Below are positions 7,941 through 14,232 of a stretch of 64,000 bases of DNA, one piece after another. The DNA lies in contig JBEEFP010000053.1 in assembly GCA_041166085.1 (NCBI GenBank), positions 1 through 64,000 of the forward strand, given 5' to 3'. The translations under genes were made by a program, and so were the position numbers. How positions within the stretch are numbered: position 1 is the first letter of the stretch; every line of letters begins with the position of its first letter. This DNA comes from JBEEFP01 sp041166085. GTDB lineage: Bacteria > Actinomycetota > Acidimicrobiia > Acidimicrobiales > JAFATL01. Under the pieces are notes generated by a model. It was not told the DNA's origin. It saw only the letters and a list, made by a program, of their open reading frames with translations, and ran no database searches.

Positions 7941-8648
7941 TCAGACGGCGGTGACGCAGATGTCGCCGCCCTGGGCGCGGGACGACTCGGTGACGGGGAG
8001 TGTGTCGCCATAGAGCCCGGCGAGCATTCCCCGCACCATCCCGCGGTCGACGGCGCACATCACCGGGTGCTCCGTGGCAGCGTCGCCGAACGGGCACTGC
8101 TCGGAGATGATGCGCAGCGACGTGCCGCGCGCCTCGGCGTGGGCCGCGAAGCCATGGGCGGTGAGCGCCTCGGCGACGGCGTGCAGGGCGTTGCGGAACG
8201 TTCGGTGGTTCTCGCCCGGTGCCATCTGCGCGGCCAGTGCTCGTCCGTACTGCTCGCCGACGTCCTCGGCCATGGCCTCGGCGGCCTCGGCGGGCAGCAG
8301 GGCCAGCGCTCGCCCGAGCAGGGTGACGAGCAGGTCGTCCTTCTTGGCCGGGAACTCGAGAGGGACGTCCTTGTCGGCCACGCAGTAGTGCTTGGACGGC
8401 CGGCCCGCGCCGCCGCCCTCCGGGCGCTCGAGGTGGACCTCGACGTACCCGCCCGCGGCCAGCTTGTCGAGGTGATGGCGAGCGACGTTGGCGTGCATGT
8501 CGAAGCGGTCGGCCACCTCGCCCGCCGTCACGCCCCCGTCGGACTCCCGCGCGAACAGATAGATGTCGCGGCGGGTGGGGTCCCCGAAGGCGGACGTGAC
8601 GCTGGCGACGGCGGCTGAGAAGTCCCGATCGCTGAGTACATCGCCCAC
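7941..8648 (-). CDS. SufR-like Fe-S-sensing winged-helix regulator
   Basis: DNA-binding regulator of Fe-S biogenesis. Residues 13-90 form a winged helix (FGDPTRRDIYLFARESDGGVTAGEVADRF, then HHLDKLAAGGYVEV). The C-terminal half carries Cys185 (EQCPFG), Cys198 (HPVMC) and Cys231 (GGDICVTAV), the spacing expected for cluster ligands in SufR-type proteins. The GTG start is supported by a TAGAAT -10 element 6 nt upstream on the same strand. An inverted repeat overlaps this promoter, which suggests autoregulation. It is transcribed with the cysteine desulfurase and diverges from mrp. The suf operon itself is not in the window. Confidence 0.85.
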   Translation of the reverse strand: MGDVLSDRDFSAAVASVTSAFGDPTRRDIYLFARESDGGVTAGEVADRFDMHANVARHHLDKLAAGGYVEVHLERPEGGGAGRPSKHYCVADKDVPLEFPAKKDDLLVTLLGRALALLPAEAAEAMAEDVGEQYGRALAAQMAPGENHRTFRNALHAVAEALTAHGFAAHAEARGTSLRIISEQCPFGDAATEHPVMCAVDRGMVRGMLAGLYGDTLPVTESSRAQGGDICVTAV

Positions 8649-8654
8649 ACCGAT

Positions 8655-8676
8655 ATTCTACCTATCCACGTAGTGG
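8655..8676. promoter_or_regulatory. Divergent promoter and palindromic operator between sufR-like gene and mrp
   Basis: On the minus strand TAGAAT (8660-8655) is followed by 6 nt and the GTG start, giving a leaderless transcript. On the plus strand TATTCT (8654-8659) occupies nearly the same bases and may serve mrp. Two nested palindromes cover the site: CTAC-N8-GTAG (8658-8673) and CCAC-GTA-GTGG (8666-8676). Overlap with the -10 hexamers suggests repression of both directions by the SufR-like protein; that is inference. Confidence 0.55.
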
Positions 8677-8699
8677 AAATCCCCCCGAGGCCGCCCTTC

Positions 8700-9893
8700 A
8701 TGCTCCGACGCAAAGCCCCGAGCCAGCTCACCGAAGACCAGATCGTCGACGCCCTTCGCCCCGTCGAGGACCCCGAGCTGCACGTGAGCATCGTGGACAT
8801 CGGCATGGTCAAGGGGGTCGCCATCAACGGCGACCAGGTCGGCGTGCAGATCGCCCTCACCGTGGCCGGCTGCCCCCTCCGGGGCGAGATCACCCAGCGG
8901 GTGACCGCCGCCCTCATGCCCCTCGAGGGGGTCGAGGGGGTCCATGTGGACATGACGGTGATGACGCCCGAGGAGCTCCAGGCCGTGCGCGCGAGGCTGG
9001 GAGGTGGCCACGCGGCCGGCGGCGGGCACGAGCACAGCCACGGCCCCGGCGGCGCGAGCGGTCATGGTGCAGGCCACGGCAATCCCGACCGCGAGATTCC
9101 CCTTGCCCGGCCGGACTCGAAGACCCGCGTCCTCGCCATCTCGTCCGGCAAGGGCGGCGTGGGCAAGTCCTCCGTCACCGTCAACACGGCGATCGCCCTG
9201 CAGAAGCTCGGCCATCAGGTCGCGGTGCTCGACGCCGACGTCTACGGCTTCTCGATTCCCCGCATGCTCGACATCGACCAGGAGCCGGTCGTCATCGACG
9301 ACATGATCGTGCCGCCCGTCGCCCACGACGTCAGCGTGATCTCCATCGGCTTCTTCGTCGGCGAGGACCAGCCCGTCATCTGGCGTGGACCCATGCTGCA
9401 CAAGGCGCTCGAGCAGTTCCTGGCCGACGTCTACTGGGGCGAGCCCGACTTCCTGCTGGTCGACATGCCGCCCGGCACCGGCGACGTCGCCATCTCCATG
9501 GCCAACTACCTGCCGCGGGCGGAGACCTACGTGGTGACGACGCCGCAGCCCGCCGCGCAGCGGGTGGCCCAGCGCACCGCCCTCATGGCCAGGAAGCTCA
9601 ACCTCCCGCTGTTCGGTGTGATCGAGAACATGTCCTGGTTCACCGGCGACGACGGCACGCGCTACGAGCTGTTCGGCGCAGGCGGGGGCCAGCTCCTGGC
9701 CACCGAGCTCGACGTGCCGCTCGTCGGTCAGATCCCGCTCGTCCCGGCGCTGCGCGAGGGGGGCGACGTGGGCACGCCCGTCACCATCAGCGATCCGGAC
9801 GGCGAGGCATCCCAGGCCTTCGACGCCATCGCCCGTCACATCGTGGCCAACGGCCCCAAGCGGATCTACCGCTCCGAGCTCACTGTTCGCTGA
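8700..9893 (+). CDS. mrp: Mrp/ApbC/NBP35-type Fe-S carrier ATPase with DUF59 domain
   Basis: Cytoplasmic P-loop ATPase that loads or carries Fe-S clusters. Residues 8-95 are the DUF59/MIP18 domain (VEDPELHVSIVDIGMVKGV; conserved Cys58 in AGCPLRGEI). A glycine/histidine-rich linker at 101-128 contains six histidines. The ParA/Mrp ATPase domain follows, with deviant Walker A GKGGVGKSS (150-158) and VDMPPGTGDV. The usual Mrp CxxC cluster-bridging pair is absent (ENMSWFTGDDGTRYELFG), a variation I also associate with other actinobacterial Mrp proteins. ATG 8700 is preferred; GTG 8673 in frame would add nine residues but lies in the operator. It diverges from the SufR-like gene. Confidence 0.9.
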   Translation: MLRRKAPSQLTEDQIVDALRPVEDPELHVSIVDIGMVKGVAINGDQVGVQIALTVAGCPLRGEITQRVTAALMPLEGVEGVHVDMTVMTPEELQAVRARLGGGHAAGGGHEHSHGPGGASGHGAGHGNPDREIPLARPDSKTRVLAISSGKGGVGKSSVTVNTAIALQKLGHQVAVLDADVYGFSIPRMLDIDQEPVVIDDMIVPPVAHDVSVISIGFFVGEDQPVIWRGPMLHKALEQFLADVYWGEPDFLLVDMPPGTGDVAISMANYLPRAETYVVTTPQPAAQRVAQRTALMARKLNLPLFGVIENMSWFTGDDGTRYELFGAGGGQLLATELDVPLVGQIPLVPALREGGDVGTPVTISDPDGEASQAFDAIARHIVANGPKRIYRSELTVR

Positions 9894-9922
9894 CGCGACA
9901 TCCGTAGCAACGCCCACCCCCG

Positions 9923-9934
9923 TACCGTTGACGT
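9923..9934 (+). promoter_or_regulatory. Leaderless promoter of the molybdopterin oxidoreductase gene
   Basis: TACCGT (9923-9928) is followed by six bases and ATG 9935. This is the TANNNT-N6-start arrangement of leaderless actinobacterial transcripts. Confidence 0.55.
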
Positions 9935-10660
9935 ATGGGCGTGACGGCTGAGACGGGTGCGCCAGGGACGCCCATCGGCCGGCGCGTGGTGCTGGGCATG
10001 CTCGGACTGGGCGGCGCGGGCGTGCTCCTCGGCTCCCGCATCCAGGACGGCATCTCCAGCCTGCTCGCCCCCATCACCGCCGCCGACCCGTCGGGCATCA
10101 CCAGCCTCATCCCCGCGGCGGGCCGCTTCCGCATCTACTCGGCGGCCGGCTACCTGCCCCGCAAAGCGGCCGGCGACTACCAGCTCCACGTCAAGGGCTT
10201 GGTCGACAAGCCGGCGACGCTCTCCTTCGCCGACCTGCAGGCCATGGCACCCACTCCGCTCACGAAGGACTTCCAGTGCGTCACGGGGTGGCGCGTGCGG
10301 GGGGTGAAGTGGATCGGCGTCCGTCTCGGCGACGTGCTCGACGCCGCGGGGGTGCAGCCGAAGGCCAAGGCCATCACCTTCACGTCGTTCGACGGCCTCT
10401 ACTCAGAGAGCCTGACCATGACCCAGGCTCGTCGCCCCGACGTGATCGTCGCGTACTCGATGGAGGGCAACGCCATCCCGTCGCGTCACGGCGGACCCGT
10501 GCGCCTCTACGTGGCGCCGATGTACGGCTACAAGTCCTGCAAGTGGCTGGACACCATCGAGGTCGTCGACAACGTCGATCCCGGCTACTGGGAGGTGCGG
10601 GGCTACGATACGGACGCGTGGATCGGACGCTCCAACGGGCGTGACGACCAACCCGTCTGA
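9935..10660 (+). CDS. Sulfite oxidase/YedY-type molybdopterin-dependent oxidoreductase
   Basis: Single-domain Moco enzyme of the sulfite oxidase superfamily. It has a twin-arginine-like start (PIGRRVVLGMLGLGGAGVLL, RR at 16-17), so folded export by Tat is likely. The molybdenum-ligating cysteine is C115 in KDFQCVTGWRVRGVKW. The substrate-face segment VAYSMEGNAIPSRHGGPVRLYVAPMYGYKSCKWL is typical of YedY/MsrP-like members. The next gene, overlapping by 20 nt, is a membrane cytochrome b, so electrons probably flow between the quinone pool and this enzyme. Substrate is unknown; methionine sulfoxide reduction, as in MsrPQ, is one possibility. Confidence 0.87.
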   Translation: MGVTAETGAPGTPIGRRVVLGMLGLGGAGVLLGSRIQDGISSLLAPITAADPSGITSLIPAAGRFRIYSAAGYLPRKAAGDYQLHVKGLVDKPATLSFADLQAMAPTPLTKDFQCVTGWRVRGVKWIGVRLGDVLDAAGVQPKAKAITFTSFDGLYSESLTMTQARRPDVIVAYSMEGNAIPSRHGGPVRLYVAPMYGYKSCKWLDTIEVVDNVDPGYWEVRGYDTDAWIGRSNGRDDQPV

Positions 10661-11345
10661 GCCTCAGCGGCTGGCGCGCTTCGACCGCGTCGAGCGGTGT
10701 GCTCACTGGGCCAACGCCGTGCTGTTCGGCATCCTCCTCGCCACCGCGGCGGCCCTCTACATCGATCCCATCAGCGCGGCAGTCGGACGGCGCGAGCTCG
10801 TGCGGGCCATCCACGTCTACGCGGGGCTGGCGCTGCCAGTGCCCCTGCTGCTCGCCGCGGCCGGACGGTGGGGACGGGGCTTCCGGCGCGACATGTCCCG
10901 GCTGAACCGCTGGACCACCGACGACGTGCGCTGGCTCAAGAGCTGGACGCGCGATCCGCTCATCCGCGCCGACAAGTTCAACCCGGGCCAGAAGCTCAAC
11001 GCCGCCTTCACGGGTGGCGCGATCGTGCTCATGCTCGCGACGGGCTCGATCATGAAATGGTTCCACCCGTTCCCGCTGGCGTGGCGCACGGGCGCGACGT
11101 TCGTCCACGACTGGGTCGCGTTCGCCCTGTTCCTCACCATCTCCGGCCACATCGTCTACGCCCTGCGTGACGGGGATGCGTTGCGGGCGATGGTGCGCGG
11201 CTGGATCCCGGCCGAGTGGGCTCGGCGCCATGCGCCCCTGTGGTGGGACGAGCTGACCGAGTCGGGCGAGACTGGCGGGCGTGAACCTCGAGACGACGAC
11301 GGTGCCGGCGTGGGAGCAGGCCAAGGCGGCGCTGGCCGCGGGTGA
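10641..11345 (+). CDS. Membrane cytochrome b (FDH-gamma/b561-like) electron-transfer subunit
   Basis: Integral membrane diheme-type cytochrome b that should exchange electrons between quinones and the upstream molybdoenzyme. Likely heme-ligand histidines lie in RVERCAHWANAVLF (N-terminus), VRAIHVYAGLALPV, ATFVHDWVAFALF and TISGHIVYALRDGD. Four transmembrane helices are visible at roughly 18-36, 52-72, 112-132 and 152-172. Some family members end with the conserved WARRHAPLWWDEL segment seen here near residue 200. The C-terminal 25 residues overlap the next gene and are low-complexity. GTG 10641 overlaps the molybdoenzyme stop by 20 nt. Confidence 0.82.
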   Translation: MTTNPSEPQRLARFDRVERCAHWANAVLFGILLATAAALYIDPISAAVGRRELVRAIHVYAGLALPVPLLLAAAGRWGRGFRRDMSRLNRWTTDDVRWLKSWTRDPLIRADKFNPGQKLNAAFTGGAIVLMLATGSIMKWFHPFPLAWRTGATFVHDWVAFALFLTISGHIVYALRDGDALRAMVRGWIPAEWARRHAPLWWDELTESGETGGREPRDDDGAGVGAGQGGAGRG

Positions 11346-11934
11346 CGCCGAGCGTGCCGCCGCCCTGATCGACGTGGGCGTCCGCCGATGGCGCAGTCTG
11401 CAGGACTACTCGATCAACTGGATCACCTCGCTGCTCTCCTTCATCGGCCGCGAGCTGGGCGAGGACGCAGTCGAGGCGGCGCTGCGCACCTTCGGCGAGG
11501 CGTTCGTGCGGCCCCGGCGGGGCGAAGGTTGGGACGATCTGCCTGCCGAAGCGCGGGCCAAGGCAGTCGCACGCGCCATGGTCGCCAACTTCGGCACGTG
11601 CGAGGTCGACGAGGACGACGAAAAGATCGTGCTGTCGTTCCGGTGCGGGACGGGGGGTCGCCTCATCGACGAGGGCCGGTACGACGGTGACGACGGGTTC
11701 CTCGTGCTGAGGGAGCCGGGAGGACGAACGTTCATGCGCGACGAGCTGCCCGTCTACTGCGCCCACTGCTCGGTCAACAACGAGATGCAGGCCGTCGAAT
11801 GGGGCGGGGCGCCCGTGACGGTGGAGCACCCGCCGGAACGGGCTGGCGAGCCGTGCGTGCACCACGTGTACAAGGATCCTGCCGCCATGCCCGACGACGT
11901 CTACCTCCGCATCGGCAAGCGCCCGCCCGCGTGA
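11281..11934 (+). CDS. Unrecognised Cys/His-rich protein following the molybdoenzyme/cytochrome b pair
   Basis: I do not recognise this 217-residue protein. The N-terminal half is helical (EQAKAALAAGDAERAAALIDVGVRRWRSLQDYSINWITSLLSFIGRELGEDAVEAALRTFGE across residues 12-75). The C-terminal half has a metal-site-like array: FGTCEVDEDDEK, FRCGTGG, VYCAHCSVNNEMQAVEWGG, then GEPCVHHVYKDP. CxxC followed by CxHH could bind zinc, iron or heme. The GTG start overlaps the cytochrome b gene by 65 nt, and its stop overlaps nagA as GTGA. Position suggests a maturation or sensing role for the redox pair, but this is only inference. Confidence 0.7.
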   Translation: MNLETTTVPAWEQAKAALAAGDAERAAALIDVGVRRWRSLQDYSINWITSLLSFIGRELGEDAVEAALRTFGEAFVRPRRGEGWDDLPAEARAKAVARAMVANFGTCEVDEDDEKIVLSFRCGTGGRLIDEGRYDGDDGFLVLREPGGRTFMRDELPVYCAHCSVNNEMQAVEWGGAPVTVEHPPERAGEPCVHHVYKDPAAMPDDVYLRIGKRPPA

Positions 11935-13022
11935 CCCTCATCACCGCTGCGCGGGTGATCACGCCTCGCGGTGTCCTCAGCCCCGGTGCGGTCGAGATCG
12001 ACGGCGGCCTCATCGTGGTCGTCGAGCCCGGTCCCGAGAACGCACCGGACGTCACCCTCGTCCCCGGATTCGTCGACCTGCAGGTCAACGGGATCGGCCC
12101 GGTGGACGTGGCCGGTGCCGACGGAGACGACTGGGACGAGCTCGACCGTCGCCTGCTGGCCCAAGGGGTCACCGCGTGGTGTCCCACCCTCGTGACGGCG
12201 CCACTGGAGAGCTACGCAGCGCCCCTGCAGCGCATCGCTGCCGCCTCGGAGCGAGGCGGCCTGCGCCCGGCCATCCTCGGCGCCCACCTCGAGGGGCCGT
12301 TCCTCGGTGGGGCCCCGGGAGCCCACCGGCGCCACCTGATCCGCCCGTTCGACCGTGCCTGGCTGGCCGCACTGCCGCCCATCGTGCGCCTGATCACACT
12401 GGCGCCCGAGCTCGACGGCGCGGTGGACGTCATCGCATCGTTGCGCGAGCGCGACATCACCGTTGCGCTCGGCCACTCGACCGCGTCATACGAACAGGCG
12501 GAGGCGGCGACGGCCGGCGGCGCCACACTGGTGACCCACTGCTTCAACGGCATGGGGCCGTTGCACCACCGCGAACCGGGGCTGCTCGGCGCCGCGCTCA
12601 CGGACGACCGGCTTGCCGCCTCGGTCATCGCCGACCTCGTGCACGCCCACCCTGCCGCGCTGGCGCTTGCCTTTCGGGCCAAGGGGGCGGGCCGCATCGC
12701 CGTGGTCACCGACGCGGTGGCGTGGCAGGCGCCCGACCTCATCGAGCTCGGCGTGCGCTTCGACGGCCGTGCCCCGACGCTGCCCGACGGCACCATCGCC
12801 GGCAGTGCGGTGACGATGGACGCGTCGATCGCCAACCTTGTCCACCACGCAGGTGTGTCGTTGCCTGACGCGGTGCGCGCGGCCAGCACCACGCCCGCCG
12901 ATGTGATGGGCGCCGACGACCGCGGCCGTATCGCTCCCGCGTGCCGGGCCGACCTCGTCGCCCTCGACCGCGAACTGCGCATCGTTGGCGTGTGGATCGC
13001 GGGCGAGCAGATTCACGCCTGA
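11931..13022 (+). CDS. nagA: N-acetylglucosamine-6-phosphate deacetylase
   Basis: Amidohydrolase converting GlcNAc-6-P to glucosamine-6-P and acetate, the first committed step of aminosugar recycling. Family landmarks are VPGFVDLQVNG (46-54), the metal ligand E121 in GAHLEGPFLGGAPGAH, H182 in ALGHSTASYEQA, H203 in THCFNGMGPLHHREPG, and the catalytic aspartate D261 in VVTDAVAW. The GTG start overlaps the previous stop (GTGA). At 363 residues the length is normal. NagB is not in the window, but a GH84 hexosaminidase lies 5 kb downstream, consistent with use of GlcNAc-containing material. Confidence 0.92.
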   Translation: MTLITAARVITPRGVLSPGAVEIDGGLIVVVEPGPENAPDVTLVPGFVDLQVNGIGPVDVAGADGDDWDELDRRLLAQGVTAWCPTLVTAPLESYAAPLQRIAAASERGGLRPAILGAHLEGPFLGGAPGAHRRHLIRPFDRAWLAALPPIVRLITLAPELDGAVDVIASLRERDITVALGHSTASYEQAEAATAGGATLVTHCFNGMGPLHHREPGLLGAALTDDRLAASVIADLVHAHPAALALAFRAKGAGRIAVVTDAVAWQAPDLIELGVRFDGRAPTLPDGTIAGSAVTMDASIANLVHHAGVSLPDAVRAASTTPADVMGADDRGRIAPACRADLVALDRELRIVGVWIAGEQIHA

Positions 13023-13057
13023 GCCTCGCCGTCTGGTGGGTCCTTCGGCCCATGACG

Positions 13058-13148
13058 TTGACAAGAATGGTCATTCCGGTGGCTCAAGCTGCCCAGACCC
13101 CCAGTCGAGAGGATTCAACGTCCGGGAAGCGGACAGCGATCGGAGGAG
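13058..13148 (+). promoter_or_regulatory. Upstream region of the SipW-type gene set
   Basis: The 133-bp gap after nagA holds TTGACA (13058-13063) as a possible -35, but no convincing -10 at 17 bp. A palindrome GAATG-GT-CATTC (13065-13076) may be an operator. GGAGGAG (13142-13148) is a strong ribosome binding site 7 nt before ATG 13156, so this gene is translated from a normal leader, unlike many others here. Confidence 0.4.
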
Positions 13149-13155
13149 TCCAAGC

Positions 13156-13644
13156 ATGAGGCTCGGCAAGAAGAAACTGGTGGCGGTAGCGGTGGTGGCA
13201 GCCATGGTGGTCGGCGGCAGCATCGCTGCGTACGCCTACTTCACGGGCGGCTCGGCCTCCGACACGAAGCCCGCGGCGGTCGGCTCCAACGCGGCGTGGA
13301 GCGTCGCCGTCGGCACGTTCACCGGCAATGCGTACCCGGGCGCCGGCTCGAGCGCAGCGACCTACACGGTCACCAACACTGGCAACGGTGCTCAGGCCCT
13401 CACCGGGGTCTCGGCGCTCGTGGCTTCCAGCAGCCTCAACATCACCCAGGCCGGCACACCGCTGGCCGGGTGCCTCGCCTCCTGGTTCACCGCCACGGCG
13501 GGGGCGCCGACGCCGGCCGTCGGTGTGAGCATCGCCGCTGCCGGCACGGCGACGGGTTCGGTGACCCTCACGATGTCGGACTCTGGCACGAACCAGAACG
13601 TCTGCAAGGGCGCCACGCCCGACGTGACCATCACCGCCAGCTAG
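13156..13644 (+). CDS. Secreted protein with SipW-type signal peptide (camelysin/TasA-like), first of three
   Basis: A 162-residue exported protein whose signal region (KKKLVAVAVVAAMVVGGSIAAYAYFTGG) matches the SipW-dependent class, where the AYAYF motif follows the hydrophobic core. The mature part is a Ser/Thr/Gly-rich beta-domain with two cysteines (GCLASW near 107 and NVCKGATP near 153) that could form a disulfide. TasA/CalY-like proteins form matrix fibres or surface layers in other bacteria. The dedicated SipW peptidase is not in the window. A stable hairpin separates this gene from the second one. Confidence 0.75.
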   Translation: MRLGKKKLVAVAVVAAMVVGGSIAAYAYFTGGSASDTKPAAVGSNAAWSVAVGTFTGNAYPGAGSSAATYTVTNTGNGAQALTGVSALVASSSLNITQAGTPLAGCLASWFTATAGAPTPAVGVSIAAAGTATGSVTLTMSDSGTNQNVCKGATPDVTITAS

Positions 13645-13668
13645 CCAGCCTGCGGACGACAGATCGGT

Positions 13669-13694
13669 GGGGGGCGAGCTGGGGCTCGCCCCCC
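13669..13694 (+). terminator. GC-rich hairpin between first and second SipW-type genes
   Basis: An 11-bp perfect stem (GGGGGGCGAGC with GCTCGCCCCCC) encloses the loop TGGG. No U-tract follows. It may terminate or attenuate transcription so that the first gene is made in excess of the next two. Confidence 0.5.
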
Positions 13695-13725
13695 GCCCGC
13701 GTCCAGACCGCGACGAAGGAACCTG

Positions 13726-14232
13726 ATGCGACGACAGCGGATGCGAGTGGGGCGATCGACCCGGATCGCTCGTTCGCGCCGGTTCGCCCTCGCCGCCCTC
13801 GCCGCCCTCGTCCTCACGGCGGGCGCGGCCTACGCGTACTTCACGGCCAGCGGGGCGGGAGCAGGGGCGGCCAACGCCAACACGTTGCAGGCGGTGACCG
13901 TCTCGGCCGTGGTGGGGGGCGACGCACCCGCGTCGACGCTCTCCCCCGGTGGCCCCGCTGCTGACGTGATCCTGCGGGTCAACAACCCGAACTCCTTCTC
14001 GGTCCGGCTGTACAGCCTGGCCGGAAACGGCGCTGTCACCGTGGACGTCTCGCACTCGAGTTGCACCACGCCCGGCGTCACCTTCACGCCCCCGTCCAGC
14101 CCCAACGTCACCCTTCCGTCCGGCTCGTCGCTCGTGCACCTCGCCGGCGCCGCGACCATGAGCACTGCGTCGCTGTCCGCGTGCCAGGGCGCCACGTTCA
14201 CCATCCCGGTGACGGTGACGGTCCGCACATGA
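13726..14232 (+). CDS. Secreted protein with SipW-type signal peptide, second of three
   Basis: A 168-residue exported protein. A basic N-region (RRQRMRVGRSTRIARSRR) precedes a hydrophobic core and the AAYAYFTASGAG motif at about 33-44, as in TasA/CalY-class precursors. The mature region is a Ser/Thr/Pro-rich beta-domain with LRVNNPNSFSVRLYSLAGNG and two cysteines (SSCTTPG, SACQGAT). Its ATGA overlap with the third gene couples their translation. Function is unknown; a surface fibre or scaffold component is plausible by family. Confidence 0.72.
   Translation: MRRQRMRVGRSTRIARSRRFALAALAALVLTAGAAYAYFTASGAGAGAANANTLQAVTVSAVVGGDAPASTLSPGGPAADVILRVNNPNSFSVRLYSLAGNGAVTVDVSHSSCTTPGVTFTPPSSPNVTLPSGSSLVHLAGAATMSTASLSACQGATFTIPVTVTVRT

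Noticed and set aside
10641..11345. Calling the cytochrome b a MsrQ/YedZ protein
   Set aside because: Its histidine pattern and C-terminal WARRHAPLWW segment fit the formate-dehydrogenase-gamma/b561 type better.
13023..13155. Possible c-di-GMP or other riboswitch upstream of the SipW-type genes
   Set aside because: I found no GEMM-type conserved core or other known aptamer consensus; only a small palindrome and a good ribosome binding site.
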